A DNA stretch of 64,000 bases, from NCBI GenBank assembly GCA_036675505.1, contig JAKFEW010000141.1, forward strand, positions 124,001 to 188,000, in the 5' to 3' direction. This DNA comes from JAKFEW01 sp036675505. GTDB taxonomy: Bacteria; Cyanobacteriota; Sericytochromatia; S15B-MN24; JAQBPE01. The stretch's first letter is position 1. Each line of letters opens with the position of its first letter. A program made the translations under genes and the position numbers. This document shows, piece after piece, positions 33,691 to 42,308 of the stretch. The notes under the pieces are model-generated. The model was not told the DNA's origin. It saw only the letters and a program-made list of their open reading frames with translations, and ran no database searches.

Positions 33691-35145
33691 TCATGCTCCG
33701 CCGAACTCCCCCTCGTGCTCCACCGCTCGCCGCTCGCGCCGCGCGACGCCTGCTTCGTAGGCGGCGTCGATCACCGCGCGCGCGACCGCCGGGGCGACCT
33801 TGCGGTTGAACACGCTCGGCACGATGTGGGTGCCGTGCAGCTCGGAAGCCGGGATGCTGCCCGCGATCGCCCGCGCCGCCGCGAGCTTCATGCCCTCGGT
33901 GATGTCGCTCGCGCGGCAGTCGAGCGCGCCGCGGAAGATGCCCGGGAAGGCCAGCACGTTGTTGATCTGGTTCGGGAAATCGCTGCGGCCGGTCGCCATG
34001 ATCTTCACGTTGGGCGGCACGTCGCGCGGGTGGATCTCGGGCGTGGGGTTCGCGAGCGCGAACACGATCGCGGGCTCGTTCATCTCCGCGAGCTGCGCGG
34101 GCGTGATCGTGCCGGGCCCCGAGACGCCGAGCACGAAGTCGGCGCCGCGCAGCGCCTCGCTGAGCCCGCCGCGCACGCCGCCGCGGTTCGAGTGCTGCGC
34201 GAGCCAAAGGTGGTGCGGCGCGAGGTCCGCGCGCGTGGGATCGAGGATGCCCTCGCGATCGCAGCCGATCAGGTCGCCGATGCCGGCATCGAGCAGCATG
34301 CGCGCACAGGCGGTGCCAGCCGCGCCCACGCCGTTGACCACGCCGCGCACGTCCTCGATGCGCTTGCCCAGCAGCTTGAGGGCGTTGAGCAGCGCCGCCA
34401 GCACCACGATCGCGGTGCCGTGCTGGTCGTCGTGCATCACCGGGATGTCGAGCTCGGCCTTGAGGCGGGCCTCGATCTCGAAGCAGCGCGGGGCCGCGAT
34501 GTCCTCGAGGTTGATGCCGCCGAAGCCGGGGGCGATCGCCTTGATCGCGGCCACGACGGCGTCGGGCTCGGTCACGTCGAGGCAAATCGGCCAGGCGTCC
34601 ACGCCGGCGAGCTCCTTGAAGAGCATCGCCTTGCCTTCCATCACGGGCATCGCGGCCAGCGGGCCGATGTTGCCGAGCCCGAGCACGGCCGTGCCGTCCG
34701 AAACGACGGCGACGGCGTTGCGCTTGATCGTGAGCGTGTACGCCTTGGCGGGGTCCTCGTGGATCGCCATGCACACGCGTGCGACGCCGGGCGTGTACAC
34801 GCGCGAGAGGTCGGCGCGCGTCTTCACCGGGAAGCGGTTGGCGATCTCGATCTTGCCGCCGAGGTGCGAGAGGAAGGTGAGGTCGGAGACGTTGCCCACG
34901 CTGACGCCGTCGATGCGCTGCAGCGCCGCCACGAGCAGGTCGCCGTGGGCCTCGTCGCGGCAGTTGATCGTGATGTCGCGCGTGATCATGTCGTCGTGGA
35001 CCTCGACGATGTCGACGGCGCCGATGTCGCCGCCCTCCTCGCCGACGCGGGTGGCGACGCGACCGAGCATGCCGGGGCGGTTCGCGATGTCGAGCCGGAC
35101 GGTGATGCTATAGCTGGCGCTGGGGTAACCGGTTTCGCGGACCAT
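33691..35145 (-). CDS. NAD(P)-dependent malic enzyme with N-terminal ACT domain
   Basis: The 484-residue enzyme starts with an ACT domain (residues about 10-85: YSITVRLDIANRPGMLGRVA), a ligand-binding regulatory module. The malic N domain then carries the conserved VYTPGVARVCMAI and the lysine-containing LTIKRNAVAVVSDGTAVLGL, and DIPVMHDDQHGTAIV carries the metal ligands. The NAD-binding domain follows (VVNGVGAAGTACARMLLDAG). It converts malate to pyruvate and CO2. ACT-fused malic enzymes are known and are presumably tuned by a small molecule. It lies 50 bp downstream of the second Sel1 gene on the same strand and may share its transcript. Confidence 0.93.
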   Translation of the reverse strand: MVRETGYPSASYSITVRLDIANRPGMLGRVATRVGEEGGDIGAVDIVEVHDDMITRDITINCRDEAHGDLLVAALQRIDGVSVGNVSDLTFLSHLGGKIEIANRFPVKTRADLSRVYTPGVARVCMAIHEDPAKAYTLTIKRNAVAVVSDGTAVLGLGNIGPLAAMPVMEGKAMLFKELAGVDAWPICLDVTEPDAVVAAIKAIAPGFGGINLEDIAAPRCFEIEARLKAELDIPVMHDDQHGTAIVVLAALLNALKLLGKRIEDVRGVVNGVGAAGTACARMLLDAGIGDLIGCDREGILDPTRADLAPHHLWLAQHSNRGGVRGGLSEALRGADFVLGVSGPGTITPAQLAEMNEPAIVFALANPTPEIHPRDVPPNVKIMATGRSDFPNQINNVLAFPGIFRGALDCRASDITEGMKLAAARAIAGSIPASELHGTHIVPSVFNRKVAPAVARAVIDAAYEAGVARRERRAVEHEGEFGGA

Positions 35146-35195
35146 GGGGAAGGCCTCCTCGTCGGCATCATTTTGGCGCGATTGGCGCCTGCGGG

Positions 35196-36848
35196 CTAGG
35201 GGACCTGGCGCAGCTCGTCGAGGAGCGCCTTCGCCCGCGCGTGCCCTTGCTCGGCCGCGCGGGTGACCCACATGAGCGCCTTTTCGGGATCGCGGGGCAC
35301 GCCGACGCCGTCGGCGAGGGCGATCGCGAGCGCCACCATCGCGTCCGGGTAGCCGGCCTCGGCCGCGCGGGCGTACCAGCGGGCGGCCACGGCCGGGTCC
35401 TGGGGCACGCCGTAGCTGTCGCGGTAGCACAGGCCCAGGAAGTACGCCGCCGCGCGCGCGCCCTGTTCGGCGGCGCGGCGCGCCCAGGCCACCGCCTGGG
35501 CGGGGTCCTCGTCCACGCCGCGGCCCTGCGCGTAGGCGATGCGCAGGCACTCCTGCGCTTCGACCACGCCGCGCTCGGCCGCGGCGCGCAGGAACGGGAT
35601 CGCGCGCGCGTCGTCGGGCGCGATCCCGTCGCCGTCGAAGAGCGCCACGCCGAGCCGCCATTGCGCCTCGACGTCGCCGCGCTGGGCGGCGCGCTCCCAC
35701 CAGGCCGCGGCCTGTTCGGCGCTGCGCGGCACGCCGTCGCCGTCGGCGTACATGATCGCGAGGGCCTTTTGCGCTTCCACGAGGCCGCTCTCGGCGGCGC
35801 GCACGCGCCAGGTCAGCGCGGATTCGCGGTCGGCGGGGCCGCCACGGCCCGCTTCGAGCACGCGCGACAGGTAGAACATCGCGGCCACGTGGCCGCTCTC
35901 CGCGGCCTCGCCGAGCCACCCGCGCGCCTCCGGCTCGTCGGCGGGCGTGCCGTCGTCGAGCAGCGTCATCGCGAGGATGAAGCGGGATTCGAGGTGGCCC
36001 GCGCGGGCCGCCTGGCGCAGCATCTCGAGGCCCTTGGCGCGGTCCGCCTTCACGCCGTCGCCCTGGTAGAGCGCCCAGCCGAGCCAGCCCAGCGCCTCGG
36101 GATGGCCCTGGTTGGCGGCCTTCTGGTACCAGCGCCGCGCGGCGCGCGCGTCGGCCTCCACGCCGCGACCGGCGCGGTAGGCGTTGCCGAGCGTCACCTG
36201 CGCGTCGGCCGAGCCCGCCTCCGCGGCCCGCGCGAACCAGGCCATCGCCTTCGCGACGTCGGCGGGCGCGCCCTCGCCGGTCGTATAGACGCGGCCCAGC
36301 GTGAGCTGGGCGCCCACGTGGCCACCGGCGGCGGCGCGCTCGAGCCAGGCCACGCCGGCTACGGGGTCGCGCGGGAGGCGATCGCCGTCCAGGTGCCAGG
36401 CACCCATGAGCGCCTGCGCACCCGCGTGGCCGGTCTCGGCCGCCCGCTTCACGAGCGCGACGCCGGCCAGCGGGTCGTGGACGACGCCTTCGCCTTCCAG
36501 CCGGAGCGAGCCGAGCCAGTACAGCGCCTCGGGCTCATCCGCGGCGGCGGCTTTTTCGAGGTGCGCGAGCCCCGCGGCCTTGTCCTGGGCCGGGCCGTCG
36601 CCCGCGAAGAGCACGAGGCCCCACAACGTCTGGGCCTGCACGTGCCCCTGGTCCACCGCCTGGCGCAGCCAGGTCGTGCCCGCTCGCATGTCGCGCGGCA
36701 GGCCGGCACCGCCCATCAAGGCGCACGCGAGCAGGAACTGCGCCTTCGCGTCGCCGTGCTCGGCGGCCTTGCGGGTGCGGGCCACGGCGCTCGGCGTGGC
36801 GAGCGCCCGGCCGGCGGCCTGGAAGTAAGAAAGGTTGAAAAGGGACAT
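35196..36848 (-). CDS. Cytoplasmic Sel1-repeat protein
   Basis: The 550-residue protein has no signal peptide. From about residue 30 it consists of some fourteen Sel1 repeats of 36 residues, each with variants of A-x-x-W-x-x-x-A-A-E-x-G-x-x-x-A-x-x-x-L-G and a D-G-x-x-x-D turn. It ends DPEKALMWVTRAAEQGHARA and a short tail. It is more regular than the 1380-residue paralogue at 25416-29558. Start 36848 was chosen because the repeat array begins soon after; an upstream ATG adds a non-conserved stretch. The malic enzyme gene follows. Function is unknown; it probably acts as a protein-binding scaffold. Confidence 0.88.
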   Translation of the reverse strand: MSLFNLSYFQAAGRALATPSAVARTRKAAEHGDAKAQFLLACALMGGAGLPRDMRAGTTWLRQAVDQGHVQAQTLWGLVLFAGDGPAQDKAAGLAHLEKAAAADEPEALYWLGSLRLEGEGVVHDPLAGVALVKRAAETGHAGAQALMGAWHLDGDRLPRDPVAGVAWLERAAAGGHVGAQLTLGRVYTTGEGAPADVAKAMAWFARAAEAGSADAQVTLGNAYRAGRGVEADARAARRWYQKAANQGHPEALGWLGWALYQGDGVKADRAKGLEMLRQAARAGHLESRFILAMTLLDDGTPADEPEARGWLGEAAESGHVAAMFYLSRVLEAGRGGPADRESALTWRVRAAESGLVEAQKALAIMYADGDGVPRSAEQAAAWWERAAQRGDVEAQWRLGVALFDGDGIAPDDARAIPFLRAAAERGVVEAQECLRIAYAQGRGVDEDPAQAVAWARRAAEQGARAAAYFLGLCYRDSYGVPQDPAVAARWYARAAEAGYPDAMVALAIALADGVGVPRDPEKALMWVTRAAEQGHARAKALLDELRQVP

Positions 36849-36963
36849 GGCGCTCGATCCGGGCGGGGCTCGCGTATTGTACCGGACGGGGGTGCGCGTT
36901 GGTCCGCCTTGAGCCGTCGCTCGCCTGATGGGACATGTCATGCCTTCCGGCAAGATGGCGATT

Positions 36964-37578
36964 ATGGCAAGAGTCGTGGTCGTCGACGATCACCCGGAGC
37001 TGATCGATCTGCTCGGCTCCCCGCTGGTGCGGGCGGGCCACCGCGTGCTGGACGAGGTCGCGCCGCTCGATTTCGACGAGATCATGCACTTCGCGCCGCA
37101 GGTGATCGTGGCCGGCGTCAGCCGCCGGCAGAGCGCGGTCACGAAGGCCACCGAGCTCGACGGCGAGGACCTGTACGGCTACCACGCCATCGCGAACATG
37201 GTGGGCTACCCGGCGATCTCGCTGATCCCGATCCTGGTCGTCGGCGTCGGCGTGTTCGAGCGCGAGTTCCCGCTCGCGCTCAACTACGACCTGTTCTTGA
37301 CCTTCCCGGACGATATGGGCATCTTCGTCCAGAAAGTCGGCGAGTTCGCCTCGTTGATCAAGACGCGCCGCCGCATCAGCGCTTACGTGTGCCCGTCGCC
37401 CGGCTGCGGCAGCCGGCTCGCCTTTCTCAAGGAGCCGATCCGGGACCTGTCGTGCCCGCGGTGCGGCGTCGGCGTGGCGCTGATCGACGAGACCCACGGC
37501 ACCTGGCTCGACGCGCAGGGCGTGAGCCACCCCTGCCTGCTCGAGGAGCTGCGCGCCCCGGTCGGCCGACGCGGCTGA
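36964..37578 (+). CDS. Degenerate receiver domain with C-terminal zinc finger
   Basis: The 204-residue protein opens MARVVVVDDHPELIDLL, the acidic-pocket start of a response-regulator receiver. The strand that should hold the phospho-acceptor Asp reads APQVIVAGVSRRQS, with no Asp, and the conserved Thr/Ser and Lys segments are also changed (ILVVGVGVFEREF), so it cannot be phosphorylated in the normal way. Residues about 140-170 carry CPSPGC and CPRC pairs, a likely zinc ribbon. It may be a phosphorylation-independent protein- or nucleic-acid-binding regulator. The start is one of several in-frame ATGs; 36964 begins at the conserved fold. A small gene follows on the same strand 74 bp away. Confidence 0.7.
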   Translation: MARVVVVDDHPELIDLLGSPLVRAGHRVLDEVAPLDFDEIMHFAPQVIVAGVSRRQSAVTKATELDGEDLYGYHAIANMVGYPAISLIPILVVGVGVFEREFPLALNYDLFLTFPDDMGIFVQKVGEFASLIKTRRRISAYVCPSPGCGSRLAFLKEPIRDLSCPRCGVGVALIDETHGTWLDAQGVSHPCLLEELRAPVGRRG

Positions 37579-37652
37579 GCGCGTGGGTGGGCGAGGGGCG
37601 TTCGGGTATCATGCGCCCACGCATCCCTGCCCCCACCCCGAGAGGACGGCCC

Positions 37653-37871
37653 ATGGCCATCGACCACCTCGGTCTCGATCAGCGCGAGGCCGTCAAGATC
37701 ATCACCGATTCGTTCCAGCTCGGCATGCAGAGCCTCACGCCGGACGATCTCGACCAGAACAAGATGCTCGCCATCGTGGCGGGCAACGTGATCTCGGGTG
37801 TCGCGAAGGCGATCGCGGAGAACAACGTGCGGCTCGAGGCCCAGCTGCGCGCCGAGGGCCTGCTCCGCTGA
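37653..37871 (+). CDS. Small helical protein of unknown function
   Basis: The 72-residue protein reads MAIDHLGLDQREAVKIITDS and then a helical run (MLAIVAGNVISGVAKAIAEN, then a Lys/Arg/Leu-rich end). AGAGGAC lies just before the ATG, so it is a real gene in spite of its size. It has no signal peptide and no known family. It follows the degenerate-receiver gene on the same strand and could be co-transcribed. Confidence 0.65.
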   Translation: MAIDHLGLDQREAVKIITDSFQLGMQSLTPDDLDQNKMLAIVAGNVISGVAKAIAENNVRLEAQLRAEGLLR

Positions 37872-37906
37872 TCCGCGGCTGGGGTGCACGTGACGCGTGA
37901 CGGCGC

Positions 37907-38089
37907 TCAGGCGCGGTGCAGGTCGATGATGAAGGGCGTCTCGCCCGCCACCTCGCAGACGGCCCGGCTGCCCAGCACCAGCCGGGCGTCGAGCGCGCAC
38001 GCTTCGCAATGGAGGACCTCGTCGTTGAGGTCCTCGTAGGTCATGCGCGCTTCGCAGCGCGGACAGGCGAACGGGCTGGGGTGACGCAT
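37907..38089 (-). CDS. Small zinc-ribbon protein
   Basis: The 60-residue protein starts MRHPSPFACPRCEARMTYED and has two Cys pairs, C-P-R-C and C-E-A-C, 20 residues apart, which should bind one zinc as a ribbon. The start at 38089 is preferred to an upstream ATG at 38230, because a TATACT element (38119-38124, minus strand) that could be its -10 lies between the two. Function unknown; similar small ribbons occur in regulatory and adaptor proteins. Confidence 0.65.
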   Translation of the reverse strand: MRHPSPFACPRCEARMTYEDLNDEVLHCEACALDARLVLGSRAVCEVAGETPFIIDLHRA

Positions 38090-38318
38090 TCGGGCGAAAT
38101 CCGGTGAGACGACGCGATAGTATAGCGGTTTTGAAACTGGGCCACATTCCTCGGTCGGGCGCCAGTTGATGACACCTATCAGCGTTTCTGTCGCTCGCCT
38201 GGTTGGAATTAACCTGGAATTAACTGCCAAACAAGAATGCCGGCCGACGCGTCGCGATGAGGTCGTACGTGGCCAAGGGCGGGCGCTGGTTCCGCAAGGT
38301 CTAAGGACAGGCTACCCC

Positions 38319-38347
38319 TTTTCCCGCGCCCGCATCTGGTGTACAAT
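38319..38347 (+). promoter_or_regulatory. Putative promoter of tRNA-Trp
   Basis: TACAAT at 38342-38347 is a good -10 element, located 10 bp before the mature tRNA 5' end. A weak -35 (TTTTCC at 38319-38324) lies 17 bp upstream. Confidence 0.45.
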
Positions 38348-38357
38348 GTCGAGGCTT

Positions 38358-38430
38358 GCGGTGTTAGCTCAATTGGTAGAGCACCGGTCTCCAAAACCGG
38401 GGGTTGAAGGTTCGAGTCCTTCACGCCGCG
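38358..38430 (+). tRNA. tRNA-Trp (CCA anticodon)
   Basis: The 73-nt sequence folds into a full cloverleaf: acceptor stem GCGGTGT with ACGCCGC (one G-U pair), D stem GCTC/GAGC, anticodon stem CCGGT/ACCGG around CTCCAAA (anticodon CCA), variable GGGTT, and T arm GAAGG-TTCGAGT-CCTTC. The discriminator base is G. The 3' CCA is not encoded. It stands alone rather than in the secE-nusG neighbourhood common in other bacteria. Confidence 0.96.
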
Positions 38431-38437
38431 CCTCGCC

Positions 38438-38465
38438 CGCCCTCGCTTCAATCGAAGCGAGGGCG
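38438..38465. terminator. 12-bp hairpin between tRNA-Trp and the DUF305 gene
   Basis: CGCCCTCGCTTC at 38438-38449 and GAAGCGAGGGCG at 38454-38465 make a perfect stem with loop AATC. It lies 7 bp after the tRNA and 16 bp past the end of the convergent DUF305 gene, so it could stop both transcripts, although there is no T-run on either side. Confidence 0.55.
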
Positions 38466-38481
38466 TGTCGTTGGGGCGGGA

Positions 38482-39033
38482 TCACTCCCTGGGCCAGGCC
38501 CGCTCCCAGCGTTGCAACTGGGCCTTGTCGGCCTTCTCCTTCTCGGCGATCGACTTCGCCAGCTTCCGCGCCTCGGGGGTCTCCGCCTCGCGCACGGCCC
38601 GCTCGGCGATCTCGATCGCGGCCTGGTGGTGCCTGATCATCGCCTGGGTCCAGCGCCGATCGAAGTCCCGGCCGGCGGGCACGGTCACGATGGTGTCGTC
38701 CTCGATCGGCGGCGTCTCGTCCTCGCCTACCCAGGTCCGCCGGTAGCGCAGCAGCTCGGCGATCTCCCTGGTGCGCGAGGCCTTCACCTTCGTCGCGAAG
38801 GCTCTCAGCTCGGGGCGGCGGGCCTTGGCGATCGCGTCCTCGGCCATCCAGACCGCGGTCAGGTCGTGCGGCACGATCCCATCGACGAACGCGAGGTCGC
38901 CTTCGTAGGCCTGGACGGCCGTGCCCGCTTCGGCCGGCTGGGCCCCGCCGCCGCCGCCCTCGCCGCTGCAAGCGCTGCAGCTCAGCGCGAGCGCGAGCGC
39001 GAGCCCGATCCCCCCCAGCAGCGGCTTGCGCAT
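38482..39033 (-). CDS. DUF305 lipoprotein (copper/four-helix-bundle family)
   Basis: The 183-residue protein has a lipoprotein signal peptide (ALALSCSACSGE) and an AGGACGG ribosome-binding site. Two DUF305-type halves follow: AFVDGIVPHDLTAVWMAEDA, and then RWTQAMIRHHQAAIEIAERA with the family's M-x-x-H-H-x-x-A-I hallmark. The family forms four-helix bundles and is frequently found beside copper genes. The gene is divergent from a CopZ-like metallochaperone gene 132 bp away, which supports a role in periplasmic copper handling. Confidence 0.85.
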   Translation of the reverse strand: MRKPLLGGIGLALALALSCSACSGEGGGGGAQPAEAGTAVQAYEGDLAFVDGIVPHDLTAVWMAEDAIAKARRPELRAFATKVKASRTREIAELLRYRRTWVGEDETPPIEDDTIVTVPAGRDFDRRWTQAMIRHHQAAIEIAERAVREAETPEARKLAKSIAEKEKADKAQLQRWERAWPRE

Positions 39034-39165
39034 CGCCCGTCCTCCTGTGCCCCGATGGGGCTCCGCCCAGCGTAAGACCAGCCGCCCGTCCGACCAACCG
39101 CCGGCCGGGGGTCGGCAGGGCTGGTGCATGGGTGTAAACTGAGGGCGCAAGCCAAGGAGGTCGCC

Positions 39166-39366
39166 ATGCTCACCACCCTGCGCGTCGACGGGATGACGTG
39201 TGGTCACTGCGTCCAGGCCGTCAGCGCGGCCCTCAAGGCGGTGCCGGGCGTCGAACGGGCGCTCGTGGCGCTCGAGAGCGGCCTCGCGGAGGTCGAGGGG
39301 GACGCGCCGGCCGCCGCCTTGCTCGCGGCCGTCGAGGCTACCGGCTACCACGCGCAGGTCGCGTAG
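39166..39366 (+). CDS. CopZ-like heavy-metal-associated protein
   Basis: The 66-residue protein is one HMA domain: MLTTLRVDGMTCGHCVQAVS has the metal-binding GMTCGHC motif, followed by VPGVERALVALESGLAEVEG and a C-terminal AVEATGYHAQVA, the standard ferredoxin-like fold. AAGGAGG lies 6 bases before the ATG. It probably carries Cu(I) to a transporter or regulator not seen in this window. It shares its upstream region with the divergent DUF305 lipoprotein gene. Confidence 0.92.
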   Translation: MLTTLRVDGMTCGHCVQAVSAALKAVPGVERALVALESGLAEVEGDAPAAALLAAVEATGYHAQVA

Positions 39367-39443
39367 GCCGGTCGCGACCGGGCTCGCTCGGCTGGCGGGT
39401 CGCGGCGGCCCCGCGGTGTACCATCGGAGCGGGAGGGCAGCGC

Positions 39444-41228
39444 ATGTCGACTCGCGAGCCGCCCGGACGGCCGCCTGGCGAGCGGCGTTGGCGGCCGACC
39501 CCCTGGCATGAGCGAGGCGCATCTGAGCGCGCCGCGGCGGTGGGGCCTGGGCCACCTCCCCCGGCGCTCGCGGGCGCCGGTGATCGCGAGCCGCCCACGC
39601 CGTCGCCGCGGCCCCAGCCGGTGCCCCATTGGCGGCGCCTGCGCGAGATCGGCCGGGTCTTCGCGCGCCACGGCCTGGGCGCGCTGGCCTGGCGGCTGGG
39701 CCTGGTGCCGCACCGGCCCTGGCGCGACTACCTGCGCGTGGCGCCGCGCCTGTGGGGCGGCGCGCCCATGCCCGGGCGGCCATGGCCGGATGCGGTGCGC
39801 GAGGCGCTGGTGGAGCTCGGCCCGGCCTTCGTGAAGGCCGGCCAGATCCTCTCGGTGCGCGCGGACCTCGTGCCCGCCGAGCTCGCCGAGGCGTTGCGCG
39901 CGCTGCAGAGCGACGTGCCGCCCGAGCCCTTCGCGGCGATCCGCCGGGCCGTCGAGCGTGAGCTGGGCTGCCCGCTCGAGGTGGCGTTCAAGCGTTTCGA
40001 GACCCGCCCGATCGCCGCCGCCTCGATCGCCCAGGTGCACCAGGCCTGGCTGCCGGACGGCACGCACGTGGCCGTGAAGGTGAAGCGCCCCGGCATCGAT
40101 CCTGTCGTGATGCGCGACCTCGAGAACTTGCTCTGGCTCGCCGCCAAGGCCGAGCGTGACTGGCCGGCGGCCAGGCCCTACCGGCCGCTCGCGGCCGCGC
40201 GCGAGCTCGCGGAGTACACCCGGCGCGAGCTCGACTTCCAGAACGAAGCGCGCGTGGCGACGCGCCTGCGCGCGCACTTCCGCGACTGGCCGACCGTGTA
40301 CATCCCGTCGATCCACCGCTGCACGCACGACCTGATCGTGATGGACTTCATCGCGGGCACCCCGATCGACCAGTGGGCGCTGCGCGCCGACCGCGAGGCG
40401 CGCGATCGCATGCTGCGCACCACGGCGGCCTGCTTCAACGAGCAGATCCTCATCTTGGGCCTCTTCCACGCCGACCCGCACCCCGGCAACCTGCATGTGA
40501 CGCCGGACGGCTACCTCGCGATCCTGGACTTCGGCATCTTCGGCGAAATCGACGAGCCGACGCGCCGGTCGCTGGCGCTCACCCAAATCGCGATGGCGCG
40601 CGGCGAGTACAATTCCAGCGTGCGCATCTTGCTGCGCCTGGCCGAGATCGAGCCTGGCGGCGACCCGATCGCCTACCGCCGCCAGGTGGCAGCCTTCTAC
40701 CGCGCCTGGCAGCGCGCGAACGTGGCCGAGTACGGGTTCGGCCGGCTGGTCTTCGACGTGGTCGGCGCCGGCGCCCGCCATGGCGTGATCTTCCCGCCCG
40801 AGGTGATCCTGTACGGCAAGGCGATGGCGACGTTGGAAGGCGTGGCCATCAAGGTGGTGCCGGACGTGAACCTCGCCGACATCTCCTTGCCCAACATGGA
40901 AGCGCTGGCCGCGCAGCTGATGGGCCCGGAGGCCATGCAGCGCACGCTCAGGCGGGCCATGCCGATCCTCGTCGACCTGATCGACCGGCTGCCGACCGAC
41001 GGCGCGACGCGCATCATGCGCGAGCTCGACGAGTCGCGCTCGGGCCCGCCACGGCCGGCGCGCCAGGAAGCGCCGCAGCGGCGCCGCGAGCCTTTGCCGG
41101 CGATCGCCGCGATGGGGTGTGGCGCCGCCCTGATGGTCGCCGGCGTCGGGCCGGCGCTGGAGGGCTTGCCGGTGTTCGGCGCGCTGGTGCTCGCGCTCGG
41201 GCTGGCCTGGGGCTGGCACGAGCGCTGA
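39444..41228 (+). CDS. UbiB/ABC1/ADCK-family atypical kinase
   Basis: The 594-residue protein has a Pro/Arg-rich N-terminus of about 70 residues, then the family motif ELGPAFVKAGQILSVRADLV (KxGQ), the Ala-rich P-loop equivalent (AAASIAQVHQAWL), and VAVKVKRPGID with the catalytic-type Lys. The C-lobe has FHADPHPGNLHV (catalytic Asp) and ILDFGIFGEID (DFG-like metal site). Two hydrophobic C-terminal segments (GCGAALMVAGVGPALEG and a following helix) anchor it to the membrane, as in UbiB. UbiB supports ubiquinone synthesis; here the lipid substrate is not known. GGGAGGG precedes the start. Confidence 0.9.
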   Translation: MSTREPPGRPPGERRWRPTPWHERGASERAAAVGPGPPPPALAGAGDREPPTPSPRPQPVPHWRRLREIGRVFARHGLGALAWRLGLVPHRPWRDYLRVAPRLWGGAPMPGRPWPDAVREALVELGPAFVKAGQILSVRADLVPAELAEALRALQSDVPPEPFAAIRRAVERELGCPLEVAFKRFETRPIAAASIAQVHQAWLPDGTHVAVKVKRPGIDPVVMRDLENLLWLAAKAERDWPAARPYRPLAAARELAEYTRRELDFQNEARVATRLRAHFRDWPTVYIPSIHRCTHDLIVMDFIAGTPIDQWALRADREARDRMLRTTAACFNEQILILGLFHADPHPGNLHVTPDGYLAILDFGIFGEIDEPTRRSLALTQIAMARGEYNSSVRILLRLAEIEPGGDPIAYRRQVAAFYRAWQRANVAEYGFGRLVFDVVGAGARHGVIFPPEVILYGKAMATLEGVAIKVVPDVNLADISLPNMEALAAQLMGPEAMQRTLRRAMPILVDLIDRLPTDGATRIMRELDESRSGPPRPARQEAPQRRREPLPAIAAMGCGAALMVAGVGPALEGLPVFGALVLALGLAWGWHER

Positions 41229-41234
41229 GCGCCC

Positions 41235-42182
41235 TCAGGCTTCCTCGACGACCAGGAACGCCAGGGCGCGGGCCGCCCGGCGGGCCCACGCGCCCGCGTC
41301 GTGCGGATCGTCCGGGCCTTCCGAGTACGCCAGGCTGCGGCCGGGATCGTAGCCCCGCTCGCTCAACATCATGGCCAACGCGCGCACGTCCTCGGTTCGG
41401 CACAGGCTCGCGTCGAGCGGGTCGAGGCCGTTCGGGTCGCCATCCAGCCAGATGCGCAGGTCCAGGTCGGTTCGCCCGTCGGCGAGGTCTTGCAGCGCGC
41501 GGCCGCCAGCCCAGCCGAGCGCGGGCGCGAGCGCCGCGACGCGGCCGAACACGTCGCCCGCCAGCGCGCCGAGGTAGAGCGCGAGCAGGCCGCCGAGGCC
41601 CGCGCCCAGCACGCCGGTCTGCCAGGGGCCCGGGCGGGTGAGGTAGACGGCGTCGATGAAGGGCTTCAGCTCCTCGATCAAGCAGCGCAGGAAGCGCGGC
41701 GCCTTGCCGCCGTGGCCGGCGGCGTCCGCGTGCCAGGTGTACTCGCCGGTCCGTTCGGTGGTGTTGCCGACGCCGACGAGGATCATGGGCGGCAGCGCTC
41801 CGGCCGTGATCAGCTCCGCGACGACCTCCTCGAGGCCTCGGGGCGTGCCGCGGAAGCCATGAGGCGCGCCGAAGCGCTGGTTCCCGTCGAGCACGTACAC
41901 CGTCGGGTAGCGGTGCGCACAGGCGGCGTCATAGCCCGGCGGGAGGTAGACCCACACGTCGCGCATGGTCGGGAGGTGCGCGGACGGCAACGCGGGATGA
42001 ACCCACACCACCCCCGCCGGGCCGATGCCTTGGGCCATCACGGCGCGCGTCGCCGCGATTATGGCGTCCTGGCCTGCCGGTGGGCCGTGCAGGACCGCGT
42101 GGTGGCGCAGCGTGAGCGGCGGGCGGCGATCGCCCTCCGTGGTGCGGCCGGCCGGCCGATCAGCGTCGTTGAGCGTCACCAT
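41235..42182 (-). CDS. Esterase-family alpha/beta hydrolase lacking the nucleophile Ser
   Basis: The 315-residue protein resembles the Fes/enterochelin-esterase-type family: VWVYLPPGYDAACAHRYPTV followed by YVLDGN, then LPPMILVGVGNTTERTGEYT, and a late GPDDPHDAGAWARR with the catalytic-type His. At the nucleophile elbow, where G-x-S-x-G-G is expected, the sequence is GVLGAGLGGLLALYL, with Gly in place of Ser. Unless another residue substitutes, hydrolase activity should be lost, so this may be a binding or regulatory member. The ATG at 42182 follows GGGAGG by 6 bases; a second ATG at 42185 is adjacent. It is convergent with the UbiB gene, 6 bp apart. Confidence 0.78.
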   Translation of the reverse strand: MVTLNDADRPAGRTTEGDRRPPLTLRHHAVLHGPPAGQDAIIAATRAVMAQGIGPAGVVWVHPALPSAHLPTMRDVWVYLPPGYDAACAHRYPTVYVLDGNQRFGAPHGFRGTPRGLEEVVAELITAGALPPMILVGVGNTTERTGEYTWHADAAGHGGKAPRFLRCLIEELKPFIDAVYLTRPGPWQTGVLGAGLGGLLALYLGALAGDVFGRVAALAPALGWAGGRALQDLADGRTDLDLRIWLDGDPNGLDPLDASLCRTEDVRALAMMLSERGYDPGRSLAYSEGPDDPHDAGAWARRAARALAFLVVEEA

Positions 42183-42308
42183 CATGCACCTCCCGGGGCG
42201 GAACCCCGCTCCAGCGTCACATGGACGGCGCGGCGTCACATCGGGGAAATCCACCTGGCTGCTGGCCGCACACCTGGCCGGCGTTATGCTCGGCCAGGAG
42301 GTCTCGCG

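Noticed and set aside
38209..38451. A minus-strand ORF across tRNA-Trp
   Set aside because: The tRNA cloverleaf is complete and the ORF has no family match or ribosome-binding site.
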